64,000 nucleotides of DNA, taken from the NCBI GenBank assembly GCA_963921195.1, contig OY992537.1, positions 204,748,581-204,812,580 on the forward strand. Direction: 5' to 3'. The notes below the pieces were generated by a model. That model was given only the letters and a program-made list of their open reading frames with translations, did not search any database and had not been told where the DNA came from. Shown one piece after another: positions 25,292 through 35,935 of this stretch. Made by a program: the position numbers and the translations under genes. The DNA is from Pegoplata infirma. Its lineage: Eukaryota > Arthropoda > Insecta > Diptera > Anthomyiidae. Positions within the stretch are counted from its first letter, which is position 1. The number at the start of each line of letters is the position of its first letter.

Positions 25292-26892
25292 CCCGACCCG
25301 ACTAAAAAAAAATAATACGGTGCCATATAACATTTGATCCCAAAAATGGAGGATCCAAAAATATATGACTATATCTTATTAGATCAAAATTTAGATAATA
25401 AGATATAATTAGATCCCAAAAATGGAACGGCAAATATTATCCAATTTGATATTATAAAAAAATTAGATCTAATAAGATCTTATAATATATAATTATATCT
25501 TATTAGATCTAATATGATCTTTAATATCAAATCAGATGAAATTTACCGTTCCATTTTCGGGATCCAATTATATCTAATTATATCAAATTTGATCTAATAA
25601 GATATAATCATATATTTTTAGATCCTCCATTTTTGGGATCAAATGATGGATCTATTTATATACAATTATATAAAAAACTATATGATTATATCAAAACTTT
25701 TTTACTCGGGCGAGTAAAAATTTTATGATATAATCATATATAATTTGATACAATCTTATATGATTTTATATGCTTCCGTATAAATTAATATAAAATTATA
25801 TCTATCACCTTGATACGGCCCGAGTAAAAAAAAGTTATATGACGCAATATTTAATTATATATGAACAGATATGCTTTTATGTAAATCCATATTAATTTTG
25901 ATCCGAAAATTGGCGGATCGAATATTATACGATTATATCAAATTCTATTATTTTTGATAAAATAATATCAAATTTGATTAAGTTTGATCCCAAAAATGGG
26001 TCTATCTAATTGTATTAAATCATATCTTATCTGTTAAAACTAGATACATCTTTATATAATTAGATGAAATCTGGTAAAATTTTTTGGAATTTTAAACGTG
26101 AAATTAGAAATTATTTTATCAGATTGGATACATTATCAATTAGAAGAGTTTTTATTGCATTCTTCGGAATTTTTTTATTAAAAATTTGTCAATTTTGTTT
26201 TCTAAATCATTTTTACGGGATTTAAAAATTCAAAAAAATGTTTGTGTCTTAGAAAATTTAAAAACATTTTTTCGGAACTTAAAAATTTTTCAAAAACATA
26301 AAATTTCTCCTAAAAACATTTTCAATGATTTTTTTACTCCAAAAATAATTCCATAAAATTTTTTAGGATTTGAAAATTTATAATTTTTTTTTTTAATTGT
26401 ACGGGACTTGGAAAATTTCGAAAAATTTTTTCGGGATATAATTATAAATAAAATCATATATATTTTTATCTGCCATATCTAAAAATTCCCGACCTTATAT
26501 GTCATATCTAATTTCATATAGATCGGTATATAAGTAGATATGAATATGTATGTTATCATATTAAAAAATAAGGAAAAATACAATGCTATATATAAACTTA
26601 TATGTCCATTTCAAAGTTCATGCATAACCATATATAAATTTAAATAATTATATATTAGCATATATGATTATATCATATCTTTTTTACTCGGGGGGTGATC
26701 ATCAAATTACATAAAAATAGATATTATAAGATCAATTTGATATAATTAGATTTGACCAAATTCCGGATCAAATTGTATCAATTTTTATATATTTCTGATC
26801 TAAAGTAATACAATTAGATATTATTTGATACAACCATTTTACGGATCAAATTAGATCTATTTAGTAAAATTAGCATAATATTTTTACTAGGG
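25292..26892. mobile_element. CCCGAGTAAAA-family composite element, first of nest
   Basis: Begins CCCGACCCGACTAAAA and ends TTTTTACTAGGG, with TA on both sides (25,290-91 and 26,893-94) and satellite outside. It contains internal family ends at about 25,690-25,705 (back-to-back ACTCGGG/CGAGTAAA), 25,822 and 26,686, so it is a mosaic of nested or rearranged copies. Runs of TATCAAATTTGATC and AGATCTTATTAGATC words make local dyads. The segment 25,830-26,690 recurs at 27,243-27,649 and 32,130-32,180. That makes 26,628-26,690 an empty-site reference for the two TAGGGTGGGTC insertions. No ORF. Confidence 0.7.
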
Positions 26893-26990
26893 TATAGAAA
26901 AAAGGTCTCGGAATCTAAAATTCAGTACGAACAAATCTAATAATGTGAGACATTTTCTATAGTAAAAATATCTCACAAATGCTTTAAAAT
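26893..26990. repeat. Satellite remnant between two CCCGAGTAAAA elements
   Basis: Approximately 100 bp of diverged 37-bp satellite (AGGTCTCGGAATCT, GTGAGACATTTTCTATAG) between the two nested elements. Confidence 0.7.
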
Positions 26991-28056
26991 GTAGTAAAAA
27001 TATTATGCTAATTTTACTAAATAGATCTAATTCGATCCGTAAAATGGTTGTATCAAATAATATCTAATTGTATTACTTTAGATCAAAAAATATAAGAATT
27101 GATACAATTTGATCCTGAATTTGGTCAAATCTAATTATATAAAATTGATCTTATAATATCTATATTTATACAATTTGATGAGCAAAACCAAAATACGAAT
27201 CTAATCATATATGGAGCAATATCTAACCATATAAAGTGGATCAACCCCGAATAAAAAAAAGTTATATGACGCAATATTTAATTATATATGAACAGATATG
27301 CTTTTATGTTAATCCATATTAATTTTGATCCGAAAATTGGCGGATCGAATATTATACGACTTTAGAAAATTTTTATAAAATTTTTAAGATTTGAACATTT
27401 TTTATTTTTTTTTAATTGTACGGGACTTAGAAAATTGTAAATTTTTTTTCGGGATATAATAATAAATAAAATCATATATCTTTTTATCTGCCATATCTAA
27501 AAATTTCCGAACTTATATGGCATATCTAATTTCATATAGATCGGTATATAAATAGATATAAATATGTATGTTATCATATTAAAAAATAAGGAAAAATACA
27601 ATGCTATATATAAACTTATATGTCCATATCAAAGTTCATGCATAACCATTAGGGTGGGTCAAATTGTAGGGGGCCGAAAAAATGTAAAGGGGCTCATCGA
27701 GATTCTTGTTCTACGGGTAATTTTAAGATACTTTGCCAAAGAAACCATAGCTCTAAAATGATTTTCGAGCCCCCGGATTTTTCAAAATAGTTTTTTTTTC
27801 CCAAATACTCAAAAATAGAGGTAAAACAAAATGCTATTTCCTCTAGCCAAATGTGTATGTGGGGGTTTTTGGATCGAGGAATCCATTTTTGATATCTATT
27901 TTTATTTTTGAGTACCACCAGAGGGCGCTTTCGTACATTTTTTAACTTTATATCGAATATTTGACTTTCTCATAAGACAACCTAAAATTTTAAATAGCCC
28001 AGAGTGTTCAGCAATACTATTCATTTACGACCTATATCAAATTTAAGACAAAGTAT

Positions 28057-28893
28057 CATGGACGTATACAGGGGGTGGGCACAGGGGGCACGTGCCCCCC
28101 TTTTTGGATTTAAAAATTTTTAAAATTTAATTAAAAATTTTAAAAAATTAAAAATAAATAAATGAAAATAAGTTTCTATAAAAAAATTTCGAACTATAAT
28201 ATTCTAATACATTTTTTCTATATTAAAATATGAGATATTTTTTCTATAGAAAATTCTCAGATTCTGAACAGTTTTTTCTATAATAACATTTTTAGATTTT
28301 AATAAATTGTTTCATGTGGCACTCACTTATAATTCTTACGTGAAGCAATAAATAGATTTTTTTTAAAATCTTAAAACTTGAATGTTTTGAAAATGTAACG
28401 CGCTAACTTACGAATACGTAGCAGTAGGCCCACAAAAAGGAGCGTTCGATATATCGAACGCGAATATCGAAAAAAAAAATCAATACACTTAAAAAGTTTG
28501 GTAAGAAGATTTAGAATAAGGAGGTTAAACTCTTTTAAGTTCGTATATTTTGATTTTGGAAAACAATTTTCTCATTTTTAGCAATTCAATGGATTTTTGC
28601 AAAAAGTGCTTAATTTTTATATTTATCGCAAATACAAATTCCAATGTAACATTTCTGATGGTGACACTTTTAGGTTCATATTGTTTCCAAAAACCGTTTC
28701 TTAAAAAAAAAATCTGAATCCGAGAATTTTTCAGACATTATTTCCATAAAAAATTAGTTTTTCAAATGAAAATTCGTAGATTCAAACATTTAAAATCGTG
28801 AGGGGGGGGGGTACTAGTTAAAAATAAATAGGCGATGACAAAAAATTCTGCGAGTTGTGCCCCCCCGTTTTTAAAATCCTGGATACGTCGCTG
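28057..28893. mobile_element. hAT-type MITE nested in transposon A
   Basis: Termini are CATGGACGTATACAGG and CCTGGATACGTCGCTG, an inverted repeat of the CAGNGRCGTANCCAGG kind familiar from hAT elements, followed inward by GGGGGCACGTGCCCCCC and TTGTGCCCCCCC. It is flanked by CAAAGTAT (28,049-28,056) and CAAAGAAT (28,894-28,901), an 8-bp duplication with one change. The sister transposon B (near 31,655-31,675, opposite strand) contains the uninterrupted site with a single CAAAGAAT, which confirms the insertion point. The interior is AT-rich with no transposase, and includes a 20-bp perfect palindrome at 28,442-28,461. Confidence 0.9.
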
Positions 28894-29050
28894 CAAAGAA
28901 TAAACAAAGCATATTTTACTCTATTTTTTATCTTCAAAAATTCCACATAACAGATAATAAAAGCATATAAAATGTTATTAATAAAAAAATCAATTGAATT
29001 CAAAAATTAAGAAACAAAACGTAGAGTTTTAGGAAATAAACGCGAAGGAG

Positions 29051-29455
29051 TTATTTTTTAAAGTCTTTCTTGCTGTCAAGTCTAGAGAATTTTTCACGAC
29101 TTTCTAATGTTATGTTTTGTGGCCCTTTGTTCCGAATAGGAACCACAGGACATAATATATATATATATTCTAATGTTACAGCCATAACTCCTTCTCGATT
29201 ATGTTCTAAAACTCTTTTGGATACGCTAGCCAGCATTTAAACGGTCTTTCCGTTCCTTGTATGTGTGCTGGAATTTTCGGATTCGGCCAAGAAAAAATAG
29301 CATCTTAAAATATCCTGTTTAGTTGGCAGATTGAGACCAGTCAAACCAGAAGACATACCAAAAGCAGGAACATCGTGAGAAGGCATATGTTTCAAACTAC
29401 TTTCGGTACTTAATGATGTTGGTGCGGCTTGTGATGTTGACGGCAATGGGTCCAT
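29051..29455 (-). pseudogene. Transposase-like ORF remnant in transposon A
   Basis: The minus strand encodes a 72-residue frame starting at 29,455 (MDPLPSTSQAAPTSLSTESS...) and containing LTGLNLPTKQDILRCYFFLAE, which stops at 29,237. A second 61-residue frame (29,236-29,051, beginning MLASVSKRVLEHNREG) follows immediately in another frame. The start lies about 450 bp inside the transposon end, and the same N-terminus is found in transposon B in the matching position, so this is the start of the family's own protein. The catalytic part is gone. The LPTKQDILR-type segment is not enough for me to name the superfamily. Confidence 0.6.
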
Positions 29456-30520
29456 GTTTAAAATTAAATATTAATTAATTAATTTGTAAATATTAATATA
29501 AGATTTTCCAGCTAGATTTTGAGGTTTTCTTCCTTCAAAAGCTGGTAAAAATGTGATTAAGGTCTTAGCTGGAAATCTATCGATTTTATTTTTAGAAAAG
29601 CTGGAAAAAGGAACAAAAAGCATGGAATATGATTTAACAATTTATAATTCGAGTATGTATTTTGAATATATTCAATACAAAGTTAAAAATTCGTCTATTT
29701 CCACAACAATATCGTATATTTTCCCAAAAAAATGTACGAAAGCGCCCTCTGGCGGCACTCAAAAATAAAAATAAATGTCAAAATGGGTTCCGCGACCCAG
29801 AAAACCCCCACATGCACATTTGGCTAGAGGAAATAACATTTTTTTGCCTCTATTCTCAAATATTTCTAGAAAAAATACCTATTTTGAAAAATCCGGGGGC
29901 TCGAAATTCATTTTAGAGCTATGGTTTCTTTGGCAAATTTGCTCAAAATGACCCATAGAATAAGAATCACGATGAGCCTTTGGGTCGAAAAAATTTGACC
30001 CACCCTAATAACCATACATAAATATTAGGGTGGGTCAAATTTTTTCGACCCAAAGGCTCATCGTGATTCTTATTCTATGGGTCATTCTGAGCAAATTTGC
30101 CAAAGAAACCATAGCTCTAAAATGAATTTCGAGCCCCCGGATTTTTCAAAATAGGTATTTTTTTCTTGAATTATTCGAGAATAGAGGCACAAAAATGCTA
30201 TTTCCACTAGCCTAATGAGTAAGTAGGGGTTTTTTGGGACGCGGAATCCAATTTTGACATTCATTTTTATTTTTGAGTGCCGCCAGAGGGCGCTTACGTA
30301 CATTTTTTTGGGAAAATATACGATATTGTTGTGGAAATAGACGAATTTTGACTTTGTATTGAATATATTCTAAATACATACTCGAATTATAAATTGTTAA
30401 ATCATATTTCATACATTTTGTTCCTTTTTCCAGCTTTTGAAGGAAGAAAACCTCAAAATCTATCTGGAAAATCCTATATTAATATTTAAAAATTAATGAA
30501 TTAATATTTAATTTTAAACA

Positions 30521-30720
30521 TGGATCCATTGCCGTCAACATCACAAGCCGCACCAACATCAATAAGTACCGAAGGTAGTTTAAAACATATGCCTTCTCAC
30601 TTTTGACTGGTCTCAATCTGCCAACTAAACAGGATATTTTAAGATGCTATTTTTTTTTGGCCGAACGTGCTGAAATGCAAAGTAAAATGTTTTCATATAA
30701 AACATTTACTCCTCAAGTAC
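30521..30720 (+). pseudogene. Transposase-like ORF remnant in transposon B
   Basis: Begins ATGGATCCATTGCCGTC at 30,521, coding for MDPLPSTSQAAPTSISTEGS, and is co-linear with the 29,455 remnant. A deletion after ATGCCTTCTCAC (about 30,600) removes the stretch encoding DVPAFGMSSG and brings in a TGA stop; downstream sequence still encodes LTGLNLPTKQDILRCYFF and, in another frame because of a poly-T length change, AERAEMQSKM. It is a broken 5' coding fragment of the same family protein. Confidence 0.6.
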
Positions 30721-30768
30721 AGACAAATTCTTCGTTTTGTTTCTTTATAACTGAACTCAATTGATTTT

Positions 30769-31571
30769 GATACCCTACACCACTCTGTGGTACAGGGTAT
30801 AATGAGTTTGTGCTGATATTTGTAACTACCCGAAATATTGGTCCTAGACCTACCTTCAAGTATACCGATCGACTCAGAATTAGTTTTTGAGTCGATTTAG
30901 CGATGTCCGTCCGTCTGTCCATCTATCGGTTTAAGCACGATACAGGTCGAAATTTTCAATCAGTTGACTTGAAATTTAGAACTTAAGAATCTTTTGGCTC
31001 AAGGACGAAGCCTATTGAAATTTGAGAAGATCGGTCCATGTTAAGATCTAGCCCCCATACAAACGCCCCCTTTGGCTTCGGATTAAATGACTCTAATAAC
31101 CGTATTATAATAGATATCGCTTTAAAATTTAGCAGGTAATAAAATTTTGTATGCACAAATCACCATTCCAAATTTCAAAGGAATCAGTTTAGTCGTTCTG
31201 GTAGTCACCATATAAACCATCCTTCCGATATTCACATAATTCCCTTAAAAACTCATAAAAATGGAAATATTTGTTTAAAAAAAATATTTTTACTGTTAGT
31301 TGTTAAACGTGTACTTTAGTAACCTAATCTAATCGGAATATATTTGGACCATTTTTTGACTTAGTACCCCATATAAAAATTTTGACCGATATTCACTTAA
31401 ATCGGTCTATTGACAAAAAAAATATAAGCCAATTCCACTAAAATTTTATCTGTGTGTGTTCTCTTTACTTAATAAATATCTAACAAAGGACAGATCCAAT
31501 CGGTCCATGTTTGGACTTGGGACCTATTTTCCGGAAAACACTGGTGTAGGGTATCATATGGTTCTTACTTG
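30769..31571 (+). mobile_element. Mini-me/Helentron-like element inserted in transposon B
   Basis: Starts GATACCCTACACCACTC and ends TGTAGGGTATCATATGGTTCTTACTTG. It carries CCTAGACCTACCTTCAAG, GACTCAGAATTAG and a CGATGTCCGTCCGTCTGTCC tract. Transposon A retains the uninterrupted sequence (GAATTCAATTGATTTTTTTATTAATAAC on its minus strand), so the insertion fell between T residues without an obvious target duplication. This agrees with what is reported for Helentron-type elements; that link is an inference. Confidence 0.75.
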
Positions 31572-32300
31572 TTTTTATTAATTACATTTTATATGCTTTT
31601 ATTATCTCTTATGTTGAATTTTTGAAGAAAAAAAAATAAAGTAAAATATGCTTTGTTTATTCTTTGTCTTAAATTTGATATATATTGTGAATGAGTAACC
31701 CCCCCCCCCATAATTTTTAACGCTGAACAATCTGGATATTTAAAATTTGGGGTTGTCTTATGAGAAAGTAAAAATTCGTCAATTTCCACGAAAAATTTCG
31801 TAAATTTACCCAAAAAAATCGATACAATTAAAAAATGTACAAAAGCGCCCTCTAGTGGTATTCAAAAATCAAAATAGATGCCAAAAATGGATTCCTCGAT
31901 CTAAAAACCCCCACATACACATTTGGCTATAGGAAATAGCATTTATTTTACCTCTATTCTTGAGTATTTTGGGGAAAAACATATTTTGGAAAATCCGGGG
32001 GCTCGAAAATCATTTTAGAGCTATGGTTTCTTTGGCAAAGTATCTTCAAATTACCCGTAGAACAAGAATCTCGATGAGCCCCTTTACATATTTTCAGCCC
32101 CATACAATTTGACCCACCCTAATAAATATAAATAATTATGTATTAGCATATATGGTTATATCAAATCTTTTTTACTCGGGACCGTATCAAAATGATAGAT
32201 ATAATTTTATATAAATTTATACGGAAGCATATTTACTCATATGCTTCCGTATAAATTTATATAAAATATATATGATTATATCAGAAAATTTTTACTCGGG

Positions 32301-32430
32301 TGGAAAAACAGATCTTAGAATTTAAAAATTTTTCTATGCGAAAAAAGTCCCAGATTCTGAGACATTTTTTGTAAAGAAGAAGTCTTAGATTCTGTACATT
32401 TGAAAAAATCTCAGATTTAGAAAACTTAAA
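32301..32430. repeat. Satellite remnant right of the nest
   Basis: Diverged 37-bp satellite units (CCCAGATTCTGAGACATTTTT, GTCTTAGATTCTG) that continue the decayed block broken at 25,291. Confidence 0.75.
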
Positions 32431-32980
32431 AAAAAAAATAACAAACCTCCTTCGGCAAAAACAGAAAAAATTGATGATTTTTAAGCTTTCCCATCACTTT
32501 TTTTTGCAAAAAAACGTATCCCTGTTTTTGCTCGGCCCACAAATCATGATTTTTTTTATTCGAAGTTAAAAAAAAAATCCCCACCCAAACCCAAAAGCTG
32601 TACCCGCAATGCCCTCTATCACTAACAAGGAAGGTCTTTCACAGGGCACCAGCCGATTGTCCTGAAACTTGCATATTGGAAAGAGGGGAGCAAAATAAGA
32701 GTTACCTGTTTTTTTATAGTGGCCCATTCTCACATTTAGCGGGTCAAAGGGGAGGGGGAAAAATAGTTTTTTTCGGTTTTTTGAGGATTTTTCCCATTTC
32801 TTCAAAAGAAACTATATGAACATTTTATACAGGTCGAAAGGTTTTTTGAAGACCTATCTAATGGTGTATCGGCCGTGTACAAATTCGTTAAGTTCGTTTT
32901 TGCAAAAATGTATAATCGTTGGGGTAGTTTATATGGAGATGTATATACGTGGGACCGCCAAAATCTTATAAAATAATCTA
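32431..32980. mobile_element. Unclassified repeat fragment related to 36,500-36,660
   Basis: The segment near 32,625-32,735 (TTTCACAGGGCACC, GATTGTCCTGAAACTTG, AGAGTTACCTGTTTTTT) is an inverted match to 36,508-36,605 (AAAAACAGGTAACTTTTATC, AAGTTTCAGAACAATCGG, GCCCTGTGAAAGACCTT). It is therefore a repeated family. Neither copy shows clear ends or an ORF with a domain. Confidence 0.5.
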
Positions 32981-33466
32981 CCCGAGTAAAAATTTTTGTA
33001 TGGAGCAATATATGTTCTTATATTATTCCAGATCTGTTGATAGATCCGAGATTTGAAAGATCAGCACTGATCCGAAAAATGGATCGCTAAGATTAGATCA
33101 GTTTTAACCGGACGGATACAATTTGATCCGAAAAGTGGGTTTATCTAATTAGATCAGTTTTAATCGGTGGGATACAATTTCATCCGAAAAATGGTTGGAT
33201 CTTATTGGACCAAGACAAGAAAAAAAATATTTTTTTAGCTGGATAAAAAAAGATAAAATTTCATACGAAAGAAAAAAAAAATATTACAAAAAACTTTAGA
33301 TAAAATTTTATCCGAAAAAAAAATCTATTTTTAGAACTATATATAATTTAATCCGAACAATAAAATCTATTTTTAGAACTGATAAAGTTTTATCCAAACA
33401 ATTTTTTTCAATATTAAGATATAAATATATATAATTAAAATTTATTTAAAAAAAAAAAAAAAACTT

Positions 33467-33537
33467 CGAGCGGCGGGGGAATCGAACAGCTACCAACTGT
33501 TTTGTAATCGCAATCTCTACCCTCTGACCCAGCGGAC
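33467..33537 (-). pseudogene. Degenerate tRNA-like sequence
   Basis: On the minus strand a box-A-like TGGGTCAGAGGGTAGA lies about 40 bp upstream of a box-B-like TGTTCGATTCCCC, and the sequence ends CGCTCGAAG followed by a T run of about 14, like a Pol III terminator. The T-stem (AGCTG against CCCCC) does not pair, and I could not form a clean 7-bp acceptor stem, so this is not a functional tRNA. It is more likely a tRNA-derived head of a short interspersed element or an old tRNA pseudogene. Confidence 0.5.
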
Positions 33538-34364
33538 GTTGTTAATAAATGACAACTTTAAAAGACTATGTTTTAAAAAAACTTAGAAAATTTTTGAAAA
33601 TAGTTTATCATATATAATTATATCAAGTTTAACTTATATATAATTAAATCCAGTTTATCTTATCGGGTATATGATTGCATCAAATTATATTCGACTTGAA
33701 TTTGAACAAAATTTTAAAAAAGACTTAGAAAATTTTTGCTAAAATTTGTGATTTTTTTTTTTTTTACTTTATTTGCTGAGCTAATAGGGGGTTTAATACT
33801 GAGTTCAACAACATGATTTTCATCTTCCAATGCTCTTAATTTTCCAAGTTATAAAGCTTTAAAGTAAAAACGGTTTTTGGCTTATGAGCTTCACATTTTT
33901 CATCGGATCCAAATTTTCTTTCTGCCGTTGTATATTTAATAAAAATACCTTTAAAATGGTATAAAACATGTATAAACTTTTTACTCACCAACGGCCAAAT
34001 AATGAGTTTTAAGTTTTTTTCGGAAGTTTTTTCAGACAAAAATAATTTTATCTGAAAATATTGCTAACATAAGTTCGAACCAAATACACTTTTAATTATT
34101 GGCAACAAATAAAGCTTTGATTTGAGCTTGATCTGAGGACTTTAGCTCTCTTAAAACCAGAGATATTGATGGTTAAACATTAAAGTTTTAAAATATTTTT
34201 TTCTTCGGATTAAATAATATATAATTATATCAAAATATAATTATTTTTGAAATATTTTTGTTAAAATTCAGGGATTTTATTTTTTTTTAAATTTGAAAAA
34301 CGAAAACGCATTAAAAAATCATTTAGATTAAAAAAAAAATTTAAAAAAAATTATTTTTTTCTTG

Positions 34365-34845
34365 ACTTAGTCGGGAATCGAACTCAGGGTCCTCAAGAAT
34401 TATATGTTATCATATATGATGCAATATAGAAAGTTATATTACTATATATAAATAATATTTATTTCTAAATATTATCATAAAAAATAAATTAATCAATATT
34501 TTTAAGTTTAGTAAAAAATTAAAGCTTCTAAAACATATTTTCTTTAAAAAAAAAATTAAAAAAAACAACTTTTTTTCTTAGCTCAGCCGGGGATCGAACC
34601 CAGGGTCCCTAGGAACCATATATTAACTTATATGATGTAATATATAAAATTATATAACTATAAATAAATAATATTTATTTTTAGATTTTATCATAAAAAT
34701 TTAATTATTCAATATTTTTAAGTTTAGAAAAAACAAAAAGCTTTAAAAACATATTTTCTTTTTTAAAAAATTAAAAAAAAAATATTTTTTTTCTGGGTTG
34801 AGCCGGGAATCGAACTCGGGGTCCCCAAGCATCATATATTATCTT
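34365..34845 (-). repeat. Three tandem units with tRNA-like 3' halves
   Basis: The minus-strand cores GAGTTCGATTCCCGAC (about 34,370-34,400), GGGTTCGATCCCCGGC (34,575-34,615) and GAGTTCGATTCCCGGC (34,795-34,830) match the tRNA box B consensus. The second can form a T-stem CTGGG/CCCGG. Each is preceded on that strand by GGACC or AGGGACC and followed by a run of A. The intervening AT-rich sequence is also repeated (AAACATATTTTCTTT, TATTTTTAAGTTTAG), giving a period of about 210-217 bp. Only the T-arm and acceptor-like 3' portion is present. Confidence 0.65.
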
Positions 34846-35935
34846 ATATGATCTTATATAAAGTTACACACAACTATTTAAGTTATATGCATTTTTTAAA
34901 CATTTAACTTTTAAAATCCAATATGCATTTTTTTAAGTTTTAAAATACAATGGATTAAACAGATTTTTTTTCTATTTAAAAATTTATAGAATTTATATAT
35001 ATTTTTTTTTGACTGATTTTAGGTGCTTTGAGAATCATATATAATTATACAAGCTCTCTTGTTTACTTAAATAAAAATATATATGATGCAACATTAAAAA
35101 AAAATATTGAAATACTGTCATATAAAAGTATGTATAATTATATATAAAATATTGTGAAAGAAAAAAATATTTTTTACCTTATACAATTGTATAACATTTT
35201 ATATGGCGTTACATGTGCCACCATTTAAAATTATATATAGAGTTTAAAAAAAAATTGTATTTATATGGTACCTTACAAAACTATATACGGTATCTCATAA
35301 GCCATTTATAATTATATCTTTGATAATATTAAAAAAAATAAATGTTTGATGCCATGTATAGTTTTATATAACTGTATATAGAGTTATATGTGCGACCATA
35401 TATAATTATATTTGAATTTTTTTTTTTCGTTTTTTAAGATGGAACCATATATAGTTTTAAATGGTTTCTTGTAAGTCATATATAATTTTAAATGGTTTCT
35501 TGTAAGTCATATATAATTATATATATAATGATATTGGATTTTTTTTAAATATGCTAGTATACGTTATTTGATATTAAGTCACATATAAATATGTATGCAA
35601 TCAGATTAAGTTATATGTGTCACATATGATTATGTCTCCCACATGTATTTATATATTAATATGGTTATCATTAGATGTAATTTTATATAACTCCATTTAA
35701 AAAATTTGGAAAAACTCAATGCGAGATATAATTATGTACTTTGTTTGATATGAAAACATATTATTTCATATGGCTATATATACATACATCAAATAATGTA
35801 AAATTATATGTATTCATTTTTACTCGGGTATATCAAAATTAAGCTGACCCGAATTTTTTCGTTTGGCGAAATTTCTATTAGTTCGGCTTCTTTACGGATT
35901 TTCCCGAAAGCCCTTAATTTTTCATAAGGTGGCAA

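Larger units (their letters stand above)
27650..30007 (-). mobile_element. TAGGGTGGGTC DNA transposon A (nonautonomous, 8-bp TSD)
   Basis: Flanked by a perfect 8-bp target duplication ATAACCAT (27,642-27,649 and 30,008-30,015). Ends are TAGGGTGGGTCAAATT and its complement. The subterminal regions carry the words GAGCCCCCGGATTTTTC, AAAGAAACCATAGCTC and GAGGGCGCTTTCGTACA, also inverted at the other end. On the minus strand a coding remnant starts at 29,455. An 837-bp hAT-type MITE lies at 28,057-28,893. Similar termini and the same duplication length as the 3,951-5,800 element suggest a shared superfamily; hAT or P-like are candidates, neither proven. Confidence 0.88.
30026..32121 (+). mobile_element. 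TAGGGTGGGTC DNA transposon B (nonautonomous, 8-bp TSD)
   Basis: Flanked by a perfect 8-bp duplication ATAAATAT (30,018-30,025 and 32,122-32,129), 10 bp beyond the corresponding duplicate of transposon A and in opposite orientation. Both ends read TAGGGTGGGTC inward. Its left 670 bp is an inverted match of the right part of A, and its right 380 bp an inverted match of the left part of A. A mini-me-like insertion occupies 30,769-31,571. The sequence left after removing A and B (GCATAACCATACATAAATAT then AAATAATTATG) matches the related, uninterrupted stretch at 26,628-26,660. Confidence 0.88.
26990..32300. mobile_element. CCCGAGTAAAA-family composite element, second of nest
   Basis: The left end, TAGTAAAAATATTATGCTAA, is the inverted match of the right end of the 25,292-26,892 element; the right end is TTTTTACTCGGG followed by TG and satellite sequence. 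Interior family ends are at about 27,243 (CCCGAATAAAAAAAAG) and 32,179. It is enlarged by two TAGGGTGGGTC transposons and their own insertions, so the original unit is under 1 kb. No protein of its own is visible. Confidence 0.65.
32981..35828. mobile_element. CCCGAGTAAAA-family element carrying tRNA-like segments
   Basis: 2,848 bp from CCCGAGTAAAAATTTTT to TTTTTACTCGGG, flanked by TA on both sides (32,979-80 and 35,829-30). The left part holds variants of GATCCGAAAAATGG; the right half is made of TATATAATTATAT-type words. In between are four tRNA-like B-box segments on the minus strand (33,467-33,537; about 34,370, 34,578 and 34,797), the last three in a tandem array with a period near 210-217 bp. 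No protein-coding region is evident. Confidence 0.75.

Noticed and set aside
33467..33537. Functional tRNA gene
   Set aside because: Box A and B look good, but the T-stem and acceptor stem do not pair, so it is kept as a tRNA-like pseudogene.
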